Positions 44,323 through 51,990 of a stretch of DNA of 64,000 nucleotides are shown here, in pieces. The notes beneath the pieces are model-generated. The model was not told the origin of the DNA. It saw only the letters and a list, made by a program, of their open reading frames with translations, and did not search any database. Each line of letters starts with the position of its first letter. Position 1 is the first letter of the stretch. A program made the translations under genes and the position numbers. The stretch lies in the NCBI RefSeq assembly GCF_002483205.1, contig NZ_DLHM01000007.1:988091-1052090 (forward strand). Reading direction: 5' to 3'. The stretch is from Flavihumibacter sp. UBA7668 (GTDB lineage: Bacteria; Bacteroidota; Bacteroidia; Chitinophagales; Chitinophagaceae).

Positions 44323-45226
44323 GCGTCCACTTCTTTTGTAGGTCCAATAGAAATTTTATAGTAAGGGTAGCAGATCCGATAATAAAAAGGCTTATAATAA
44401 GGAAGCTACCTGCCTCATTTGAAATGTTCATAAACCAGGTGGAGAGGAGAATGATAAGACTTAAGGAAATTATGGACAGATAGAAGATGGAATGGTGCAA
44501 CAGACCATACCAGATACCTGCTGCATATGTCACTGCAGCCAGCAGGAGAAGTAGCCCGAAACCTGGTTCCTGAGATCTGATTATTCCTATTATGATTCCA
44601 ATGGTAGAAAAGCTGATGGTTGCCATCGCTACCAGATTCGTAAACCAAACGGGAATGGTTTTTCCTTTTCTTTTCAGGAGTTTTGTGAATACCAGAGTGA
44701 GCAGGTTTACAGAAAACAGGAGGGTAAATACCAGTAGTTCAGACCAATGATTGGCAACCTGTTCCGAATATAAAAAAACAGTAGTATTGATTAGTGTCAG
44801 AAAAAGAACCCATAGAGGAGGAAAGCCGGAAATAAGTACCCAGATCGTACTAAACAAGGTCCAGCCCAGAAAAAAATCATAGGCGTTTGCTCCGGTTTGG
44901 TAAACCTGTCCGTATACCGCAAACAAAACGCCAATCAATACGGAGGCACCGGTTAAAATACTGTTTCTTGCGGTTTCAGTAAATCGGGACTTTAGGGATA
45001 ACAATGAAGTCAGGCACAACAAGGTACTAATCAATCCAAATTTGATGAATTTGTGTAAATCGGCCCAATTGTATGCAAAGAAGAAGACAATTCCTGCTAC
45101 GGTGAATCCAATTCCCATACTTAGAAGAAAGATCCGGATAAAGGATATCCAGGCAGTTCGATCATTGCAAACCTGTTCATGCCCGGTTGTTGACAAGTCC
45201 TGTTCGGTTGGGTTGGTATGGTTCAT
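44309..45226 (-). CDS. DUF2157 multi-span membrane protein
   Basis: A 305-residue inner-membrane protein, first gene of the coupled run. After a soluble N-terminus come about nine spans; GIGFTVAGIVFFFAYNWADL followed by HKFIKFG is the DUF2157 signature, and LTGASVLIGVLFAVYGQVYQ with TGANAYDFFLGW is also typical. The frame opens at a TTG (45262), but ATG 45226 is the natural start. It is divergent from tagaturonate reductase (78 bp apart). Function unknown. Confidence 0.9.
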   Translation of the reverse strand: MNHTNPTEQDLSTTGHEQVCNDRTAWISFIRIFLLSMGIGFTVAGIVFFFAYNWADLHKFIKFGLISTLLCLTSLLSLKSRFTETARNSILTGASVLIGVLFAVYGQVYQTGANAYDFFLGWTLFSTIWVLISGFPPLWVLFLTLINTTVFLYSEQVANHWSELLVFTLLFSVNLLTLVFTKLLKRKGKTIPVWFTNLVAMATISFSTIGIIIGIIRSQEPGFGLLLLLAAVTYAAGIWYGLLHHSIFYLSIISLSLIILLSTWFMNISNEAGSFLIISLFIIGSATLTIKFLLDLQKKWTHEQQ

Positions 45227-45304
45227 GGCTTCCGGTAACGATTGCGTAAATAAATGTATCAATAATTTGAAAGAAACTGTTAGAAGTATGTAGAATTGTT
45301 ATCT

Positions 45305-46666
45305 ATGATTCAATTAAGCAGAAAATCATTACCTGATTTAAAACAACATGCCGGTATCGAATTGCCAACAACAGCGCAATTGGAATTTCCTGAGCGGGTA
45401 TTGCAGTTCGGAACCGGTGTATTGTTACGCGGATTACCGGATTATTTTATCGACAAAGCCAACCGAATGGGGTTGTATGATGGCAGGGTTGTTATTGTAA
45501 AATCAACTGAATCCGGAGGAGTTGATGTATTCGCCAGACAGGATGGATTGTATACGGTTTGTGTTAAGGGAATTGAAGAAGGCAGAGTAATAGATGAATT
45601 GATAATCAATGCCGCAGTTAGCAGGGTGTTGGCAGCAAAACAGGAATGGGCTGCCATTTTGGAGCTTGCTGCGTCAAGAGATTTAGAGCTTATTCTATCC
45701 AATACGACAGAAGTTGGAATTGTGTACCAGTCCGGATCTATTATAGATTGTGTGCCTGATTCTTTTCCGGCAAAGTTGCTGGCATTTTTATACCATCGGT
45801 ACCTACAGTTTGGAAATGACCTGGCAACTGGACTTGTCATTGTTCCAACAGAATTGATCCAGGATAACGGATCAACCTTAAAAAATATGCTGATTCACCT
45901 GGCTGAAGAAAATCAGTTGGGTGCTGATTTTTGTAATTGGCTCCAGGAAGCCAATCATTTTTGTAATTCTCTGGTTGACCGGATTGTTCCGGGTAAGTTG
46001 TCATCCTCTGATAAAGAAGCTGTAGAGCAACGTATAAATATGAAAGACGATCTGATGATAATGGCCGAGCCTTTTCGTTTGTGGGCGATTGAGTCAGATC
46101 ATCCGAAAGTTAAGCAGGCACTTCGTTTCAGCCAGTCGGATCCTGGAATAATCATCAGCAAGGATATCAGTAAATTCCGGGAACTTAAATTAAGGATGCT
46201 TAATGGAACGCATACCTTCAGTTGCGGACTGGCAATTTTAAAAGGCTTTAAAACGGTGAAGGAAGCCATGCAGGATCCTGAGATGAGTAATTATATAGAA
46301 AAGCTGATGATGGAAGAAATCGCGCTATCCCTCTTGCCATCAATTACAGCCGATGAAGCAAAGGAATTCGGCAATAAAGTACTGGATCGCTTTAGAAATC
46401 CATTTATCGAACACCAATGGCAAAGTATTACACTGAATTACATTTCCAAAATGAAACTCCGGAATATTCCGCTGATCAAACGCTACAGGGAGCGATTTAA
46501 TCAGATTGCGCCTTGTATGGCACTGGGGTTCGCAGCCTATATCCTGTTTATGGAAAGGAAGGATGTAGGTGCTGTGTTGGCAGATACCGAATTATGGGGA
46601 GAAGATCTCCGGCAGATAAATGATTTTGAAGCCAGTGTGCTGGAATCAATTAAAAAGTTAAGCTGA
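45305..46666 (+). CDS. uxaB: Tagaturonate reductase (altronate oxidoreductase)
   Basis: NAD-dependent enzyme that reduces D-tagaturonate to D-altronate in galacturonate breakdown. The 453-residue protein belongs to the mannitol-dehydrogenase-like family: VLQFGTGVLLRGLPDYFIDK is the nucleotide-binding start, LILSNTTEVGI is a UxaB mark, IQDNGSTLK and NSLVDRIVPGK follow, and the catalytic block with FRELKLRMLNGTHTFSCGLA is clear. An in-frame TTG precedes, but ATG 45305 is preferred. Uronate isomerase and altronate dehydratase are not in the window. It pairs logically with the hexuronate-type transporter at 21568. Confidence 0.92.
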   Translation: MIQLSRKSLPDLKQHAGIELPTTAQLEFPERVLQFGTGVLLRGLPDYFIDKANRMGLYDGRVVIVKSTESGGVDVFARQDGLYTVCVKGIEEGRVIDELIINAAVSRVLAAKQEWAAILELAASRDLELILSNTTEVGIVYQSGSIIDCVPDSFPAKLLAFLYHRYLQFGNDLATGLVIVPTELIQDNGSTLKNMLIHLAEENQLGADFCNWLQEANHFCNSLVDRIVPGKLSSSDKEAVEQRINMKDDLMIMAEPFRLWAIESDHPKVKQALRFSQSDPGIIISKDISKFRELKLRMLNGTHTFSCGLAILKGFKTVKEAMQDPEMSNYIEKLMMEEIALSLLPSITADEAKEFGNKVLDRFRNPFIEHQWQSITLNYISKMKLRNIPLIKRYRERFNQIAPCMALGFAAYILFMERKDVGAVLADTELWGEDLRQINDFEASVLESIKKLS

Positions 46667-46676
46667 ACTAATTATA

Positions 46677-48884
46677 TTACAATTTCCAGTCCGGGCGCTC
46701 AAAATGACAGGTATACCCACCAGGATTTTTTTGCAAATAGTCCTGGTGTTCTTTTTCTGCATCCCAGAAATCACCAGCCGGTTCAATTTCAGTTACAATT
46801 TTACCAGGCCATTTACCGGAAGCTTCCATTTCTTTGATTAATTGTACGGCTGTTTCTTTTTGTGCTTCATCCAGATAAAAAATGGCAGACCGATAAGAGA
46901 GGCCAATATCGTTCCCCTGACGGTTCTTTGTTGTAGGGTTATGAATCTGGAAAAAATATTCCAGCAATTTGCGATAGGATAATATCTCAGGATCATAGGT
47001 TACTGTTATTCCTTCTGCATGTGTTCCATGGTTACGGTAGGTTGCGTTTAGCACATCACCACCTGTATATCCCACTACGGTTGATTTAACTCCGGGCAAA
47101 TGACGGATCAGTTCTTCTACCCCCCAGAAACATCCGCCAGCTAATATTGCTTTCTCTGTTTTCATATTTGTTATTTTGATCTTTTCAGCATCGTTGTAAA
47201 CGATCTTACCATCAAACAAAGTTAGAGCTACTTTTGTTTTGGCAATTTCCATTGAAGGAATTGTAAAGAGATCCTGAGAGAAAACAATAATATCGGCAAG
47301 GTAGCCAGGTTGAATTTTACCCTTAACAGTTTCCTCAAAGGACGAATAAGCACCCTCTTGTGTATAGGATTTTAACGCTTCTTTGATTGTTATTCTTTGT
47401 TCAGGAATCCAGCCTCCGGGAGGTTTGCCTTCCGGCGTTTGGCGGTTCACAGCAATATGTAAACCTCGGATTGGATCCGGATTGGTACAGGCCGGCCAAT
47501 CGCTGCTGAAAACTAGATGTACCTTGTTTTTTAACATGGATTGCCAGACAAAGGAATGCGGCAATCGTTTTTCGCCAACGGCTTTTGCCCAAACCGCGAT
47601 ATTACCCGGATCTGCATGAATAGGTTCCATGGAAGCCATCACTCCCAGTTGGCTGAATCTTGGGATATCATCAGGTGAGCTTTGTTCAATATGCTCAATG
47701 CGATGGCGCCTTCCTTTGGTTCCATTAGTGAGCATCGCCTTTTCATAGGCATTCAGTGCCTTCCGCACCGTACGATCTCCAATGGCATGTGTGTAAATCT
47801 GGAATCCTTCTTTATCAAATCGATTTAACAGTCGCTGGTAAACATCCAGCGGTAATGCAAAATCACTATTGGCATTTGATCCATCAGTTCCAGCATCGCT
47901 GTAGGGCTCGAGCATGGGGGAGGTATGGGATTCTATAACACCATCCAGCATAAACTTTATACTGGCTGCTTTGAGTATGGGATGGTTGCGTGTGCGATTT
48001 TTTACTTTTATGAACTCTTGAATATCGGCTTCGGTGGTTTTTTTTCCTGCACTAAATGCAGTGGAGGAACGCAGGGTAAATTCACCCTTCTTTAAGAGCG
48101 TTTCATAAAGCAAAAACTCCTCCACTGAGCCACTGGCGTTTTGAATGCTGGTTATCCCCAGCGATGCCGCATACTTCATTCCCATTCGCAACGCCTGTAG
48201 TTTTTCTTCTCTTGTGGGAGGCGGAACAATTTTCGAAATAATACTACCGGCAGCCTCTGTAAATGCACCGGTGGGGTTTCCATTTTGATCTTTGATTATA
48301 GATCCAAACCCTTCATACCTGGTTTCCTTTGAAATACCTGCCAGCTTCATTGCGGTACTGTTTACCCAGATACTATGTCCGTCGTACGCATCCAGCACAA
48401 CCGGCCGATCCTTCGTGATTCTGTCCAATTCCTTTAGGGCTTCGGCCGTAGGCATTCCCCCTTCAAAAAGATTGTATTGCCATCCCATTCCGGTAATCCA
48501 TTTTTTCTCCGGGTATTTTTTGACATAGTTCTCGATGGCATTCAATGCTTCCTGAAAGTTTTGGCTTCGGTACAGATCAACACCTGCCAGTCCAAGTGAA
48601 CCATCCAGAAAATGAATATGTGCATCATTGATACCGGCAGTAGCCAGTTTGCCTTCCAGGTCAATCAGTTTTGTTGCCGGATTTGCCAATTTCTTAATAT
48701 CAGCCGTACCGCCAATTCGCGTGATTTTATTTCCACTTATTGCAATGGCTTCCACAAAGGCAGGCGATTCATTACCCGTCCAGATTTTTCCATTGAATAA
48801 AATCAGGTCAGCACTTATAGACGTTTGAGCTACAATTGAAATAAAGCTGCTGAGCAGAATGGTAAGAATACTTATTTTTCTCAT
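46677..48884 (-). CDS. Exported amidohydrolase fused to peptide methionine sulfoxide reductase A
   Basis: One uninterrupted 735-codon frame encodes two enzymes. Residues 1-20 are a signal peptide (ILTILLSSFISIVAQ). Residues ~24-565 are a YtcJ-like amidohydrolase of the Amidohydro_3 family, with the metal pair His89-x-His91 in NDAHIHF, later HAIGDRTVRKALNAYE, HRIEHIEQSSPDDIPR, FSSDWPACTNPDPIRGL and the end PGYLADIIVFSQDL. From Met574 a complete MsrA begins: active Cys585 in G-C-F-W-G, GYTGGDVLNATYRNHGTHAE, and the C-terminal Cys in GGYTCHFERP. MsrA is normally a separate ~160-residue cytoplasmic protein; here it would be exported. The junction looks like a former gene boundary: the linker before Met574 is short and an out-of-frame TAA lies in it. 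Natural fusion or a sequencing indel are both possible. Confidence 0.85.
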   Translation of the reverse strand: MRKISILTILLSSFISIVAQTSISADLILFNGKIWTGNESPAFVEAIAISGNKITRIGGTADIKKLANPATKLIDLEGKLATAGINDAHIHFLDGSLGLAGVDLYRSQNFQEALNAIENYVKKYPEKKWITGMGWQYNLFEGGMPTAEALKELDRITKDRPVVLDAYDGHSIWVNSTAMKLAGISKETRYEGFGSIIKDQNGNPTGAFTEAAGSIISKIVPPPTREEKLQALRMGMKYAASLGITSIQNASGSVEEFLLYETLLKKGEFTLRSSTAFSAGKKTTEADIQEFIKVKNRTRNHPILKAASIKFMLDGVIESHTSPMLEPYSDAGTDGSNANSDFALPLDVYQRLLNRFDKEGFQIYTHAIGDRTVRKALNAYEKAMLTNGTKGRRHRIEHIEQSSPDDIPRFSQLGVMASMEPIHADPGNIAVWAKAVGEKRLPHSFVWQSMLKNKVHLVFSSDWPACTNPDPIRGLHIAVNRQTPEGKPPGGWIPEQRITIKEALKSYTQEGAYSSFEETVKGKIQPGYLADIIVFSQDLFTIPSMEIAKTKVALTLFDGKIVYNDAEKIKITNMKTEKAILAGGCFWGVEELIRHLPGVKSTVVGYTGGDVLNATYRNHGTHAEGITVTYDPEILSYRKLLEYFFQIHNPTTKNRQGNDIGLSYRSAIFYLDEAQKETAVQLIKEMEASGKWPGKIVTEIEPAGDFWDAEKEHQDYLQKNPGGYTCHFERPDWKL

Positions 48885-48937
48885 GTGAAAATAAAAGTAC
48901 TCTTAATTCTCAGTCCTGATATCCAAATAGTACAATT

Positions 48938-50419
48938 TTATGATTTTGGCAGAATCAGAATGGCCTGCTTTTCTTTTAGCGTCAGACGGATAGTACGATT
49001 TTCTATTTTTTCTTTGTTTAAGAAGTGAATACCCTTTTCATCAATTTGAAACAAGTTGACAGCTTTTACTTTAGACCAGTTTTCAGGTAGCTTCCATGTT
49101 TTTGAAATATATCCTCTACTACTGTATGCAATAATTTCCCTTTTTTGACTCCAGATTACAGGTACGAATACATTATTACCTTCCCGAAGGATAAATCCTT
49201 TATGGCTGATTACAGAGTCCTTTAAACTTGATAGGAGCCCGTCATTATAATAGGCTACACGCTGCAATCCATTTCCCTCTAATCGCTCACGCTTGTATTG
49301 ATTGAGATAAACATAGGGTAATGTTCCGGTAAAAAACTGCTCTTTAAATGCATCGTGCCAATTGGTTATTGTACGAAAATCATCTTCCAGATCATTAAAA
49401 CAATCTTCTCCTCTCGTAGACATGCCGAATAGAAAGCCCAGTTGCATTTGTTCTGCAGCCAGAGTAGGGAATTGTTTTAGAAAGAGAAAGGGGCCACCTC
49501 CTGTTGCTATGGAAGCAGGGACCTTCATAAATCCGCTTTCAATTTGATCAAACCAAACGAACCAGGGGGATAGACCAATAAAATGATCTTTGCCTTCTCT
49601 CAAACGGCTAAAACTTTCCTGTACTACATCTATACCTTTTGTTCTAAAAAAACGTATTACCCGGCGCTGATAAATTTCTTCCTCCTGCTGGGGAATATTC
49701 AGGTACTGGTTTTCGCGGGAGAAATAAGCATCTAATAAAACAGTTTTAGCTTCTTTAAGAAAAGGCAACAGGAGGATTAGTTCATCAATTCTTTTGGTCG
49801 AATAACCTTTTTCCCATTCTTGTTTGAAACTGATTTGATAGGCATCTAATCCATTGTAGGCACCTATCTTTAATGGCTCTCCATTCTTTTCCCTGGCGAT
49901 TATGCCTTCTTTCCAATAGGTATCCCAAAGGGGACTGTTGTTATAGGCATCCGCCATATTTACATGTACGCTGATTGTTGTATTGTAATTTTTGCATTCA
50001 TTGTACAACCAGATCAGCGATTGTTGTCCCGAACTATCCTGGGGTCTTTTTAGGGCATTATTTACCTCATGCCAGGCGGGATAAAGGTCATCATGTCCAT
50101 TGTATTGCCAGCCAACCAGATAAATAATTTTGGGAATTTTGTGGGTTATGGCATCCACTTCTTTTACCAGCTTGAATACTTCCTCAAATGTACGTCGAAC
50201 ATTGGATCCGCCCTTGCCATCCGGTGTGGCTAGCATTAAATGCATTACCAGTGTTTTTTCGTATTTGTGGGCATAAGGCGTTTCGGGTTTTCCTGTTTTT
50301 GCCCAATCATAATAAGCTCCGGAAATATTTTTCCATTCCGGTTGTTGTGCCTTTGTGATTCCCGGTAGGAGAAGAAAATAATAAATCCAACAGCTTAAAT
50401 ATTTTTTTATGGGATTCAT
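48938..50419 (-). CDS. GH101-like glycoside hydrolase (endo-alpha-N-acetylgalactosaminidase type), exported
   Basis: A 493-residue secreted protein (signal peptide ends TKA-Q). The barrel start IIYLVGWQYNGHDDLYPAWH, then RPQDSSGQQSLIWLYNECKN, TISVHVNMADAYNNSPLWDT and YQISFKQEWEKGYSTKRIDE resemble the catalytic domain of GH101 enzymes, which release the core-1 disaccharide from O-glycoproteins. A candidate nucleophile is the Asp in VLLDAYFS and a candidate acid/base the Glu in VVQESFSR. It is far shorter than classical GH101 (over 1000 residues) and lacks their binding modules, so its substrate may differ. Family assignment rests on remembered motifs. Confidence 0.68.
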   Translation of the reverse strand: MNPIKKYLSCWIYYFLLLPGITKAQQPEWKNISGAYYDWAKTGKPETPYAHKYEKTLVMHLMLATPDGKGGSNVRRTFEEVFKLVKEVDAITHKIPKIIYLVGWQYNGHDDLYPAWHEVNNALKRPQDSSGQQSLIWLYNECKNYNTTISVHVNMADAYNNSPLWDTYWKEGIIAREKNGEPLKIGAYNGLDAYQISFKQEWEKGYSTKRIDELILLLPFLKEAKTVLLDAYFSRENQYLNIPQQEEEIYQRRVIRFFRTKGIDVVQESFSRLREGKDHFIGLSPWFVWFDQIESGFMKVPASIATGGGPFLFLKQFPTLAAEQMQLGFLFGMSTRGEDCFNDLEDDFRTITNWHDAFKEQFFTGTLPYVYLNQYKRERLEGNGLQRVAYYNDGLLSSLKDSVISHKGFILREGNNVFVPVIWSQKREIIAYSSRGYISKTWKLPENWSKVKAVNLFQIDEKGIHFLNKEKIENRTIRLTLKEKQAILILPKS

Positions 50420-50518
50420 TAATGGAATTTTATAATTGACAATCAGTGGGCTTGTTTAGGGCTATACCCGGGGAAGATTTTCTTTTTTCTACCAGTATTC
50501 ATTCATTATCTTTCAGTC

Positions 50519-51226
50519 ATGCGGTTAATTATTTTTCTATTCTTTTTGAGTTTTGCCACCAGCGGGTTTGCCCAGCAGGATACCTCATCCGGTCCCAGGG
50601 TTACCAAACTCTATTTCAAAGGTTTTTTTGAACGCATCAAAACGCAGCCTAAGTCGGCAGAATTTTTGGAGGTGGTGAACACCCATCCGGATAGTTCAAT
50701 CCACGCTGAAATCCGCCATATTTCGCTGGATCAGATTGTGCTGGATGCTTTTTTCAGAAAAAAAGAACCGGTTGGCATCTGGTATTATCACCTGAATTCC
50801 GGCGGCAAAATTCTCAATTATGATTTTGCGTTGGATTATGGATCAGCTGCACCCGATTCCACTGAAAGGTCACTTTTTGTACCGGAAGAATTGAAAATCA
50901 CTAATTATCTGGTGAGTGTTCCGGAGAAAGAGTACATCGCACCTGAATTTGCTACAGGCGATGCCGACCTCACTGAATTCATGCAGAATAACCTGGTCTT
51001 TCCTTATTTTTCTATGGTTAGTCAGGTAGAGGGACGGGTGCTTATCGGGTTGCAAATTGATGAAGAAGGAGAAGTGTCCAATATCAAAATTGAAAACGGC
51101 GTCAATATTCTGCTCGACAAAGAAGCTATGCGGATTATGAAAAAACTCCGGTTTAAATCGGGTGCTACCTATAAAGGCAAACCCATCCGGGTTTATTACC
51201 GACTTTATATTTCCTTTTACCTATAA
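50519..51226 (+). CDS. Exported protein with TonB C-terminal domain
   Basis: A 235-residue protein with a cleavable signal peptide (LIIFLFFLSFATSGFAQ), a central strand-rich segment (GIWYYHLNSGGKILNYDF) like that of MORN/YD-type repeats, and a C-terminal TonB domain (LVFPYFSMVSQVEGRVLIGL, then QIDEEGEVSNIKIENGVN and DKEAMRIMKKLRFKSGA). Energising TonB proteins have an uncleaved anchor and a proline-rich linker; both are missing, so a classical energy-coupling role is doubtful. Confidence 0.85.
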   Translation: MRLIIFLFFLSFATSGFAQQDTSSGPRVTKLYFKGFFERIKTQPKSAEFLEVVNTHPDSSIHAEIRHISLDQIVLDAFFRKKEPVGIWYYHLNSGGKILNYDFALDYGSAAPDSTERSLFVPEELKITNYLVSVPEKEYIAPEFATGDADLTEFMQNNLVFPYFSMVSQVEGRVLIGLQIDEEGEVSNIKIENGVNILLDKEAMRIMKKLRFKSGATYKGKPIRVYYRLYISFYL

Positions 51227-51240
51227 GTTTTTTTCAGACA

Positions 51241-51915
51241 ATGGATACGAACCAGCTAATCCGGAATACGGTTGAATTTGTTCAAAAAACGCTGGCAGCT
51301 GCTGAAGGAGGCCACGATTGGTGGCATATTTACCGGGTATGGCAAACTTCTAAAACAATAGCCAATGCGGAATTAGCCGCCAAAGATGGAATGACTCCCA
51401 ATCTATTAATAATTGAATTGGCTGCCTTATTACACGATATTGCTGATTCAAAATTTCATGATGGCGATGATAGTATCGGTCCGCGTGTTGCTGGTGAATA
51501 TCTACAGGCTCAACAGGTGAATCCTGAAATCATTCGGGAAGTTCAGCAGATCATTACGCATATTTCTTTTAAGGGAGGTCATAATGTGGGAACTTATTAT
51601 TCAGTGGAGCTGGCCATTGTGCAGGATGCCGATCGCCTCGATGCCATTGGTGCTATTGGTATAGCCCGTGCGTTTAATTATGGCGGATATAAAAACCGTC
51701 CCTTGTATGATCCCAACCAGCCGCCTAATCTGCAGAAAACGGTGGAGCAGTACAAATTCAACAACGATCCTACCATTAATCATTTTTATGAGAAGCTTTT
51801 CCTCTTAAAAGACAGGATGAATACCGCTGCCGGGAAGCGCCTCGCAGCACAGCGCCATGCCTTTATGGAGTCGTATATCGAACAGTTTTATCAGGAATGG
51901 GAAGGGCATCGCTGA
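51241..51915 (+). CDS. HD-domain phosphohydrolase (YedJ/YpgQ-like)
   Basis: Cytoplasmic metal-dependent phosphohydrolase of 224 residues. The metal site is complete: His29 in HDWWHIYRVW, His65-Asp66 in LAALLHDIADSKF, and a distal Asp in VQDADRLDAIGAIGIARAF. The overall pattern matches YedJ/YpgQ-like HD proteins, which act on nucleotides. It starts 14 bp after the TonB-C gene, so they may share a transcript. Confidence 0.92.
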   Translation: MDTNQLIRNTVEFVQKTLAAAEGGHDWWHIYRVWQTSKTIANAELAAKDGMTPNLLIIELAALLHDIADSKFHDGDDSIGPRVAGEYLQAQQVNPEIIREVQQIITHISFKGGHNVGTYYSVELAIVQDADRLDAIGAIGIARAFNYGGYKNRPLYDPNQPPNLQKTVEQYKFNNDPTINHFYEKLFLLKDRMNTAAGKRLAAQRHAFMESYIEQFYQEWEGHR

Positions 51916-51990
51916 TTTCATGCAATCGTTTCCGTCGGGTGCATTAGCCGGGATTCGGTATTTTCAGTGCTTCAATCAACCTGTTTAGTC

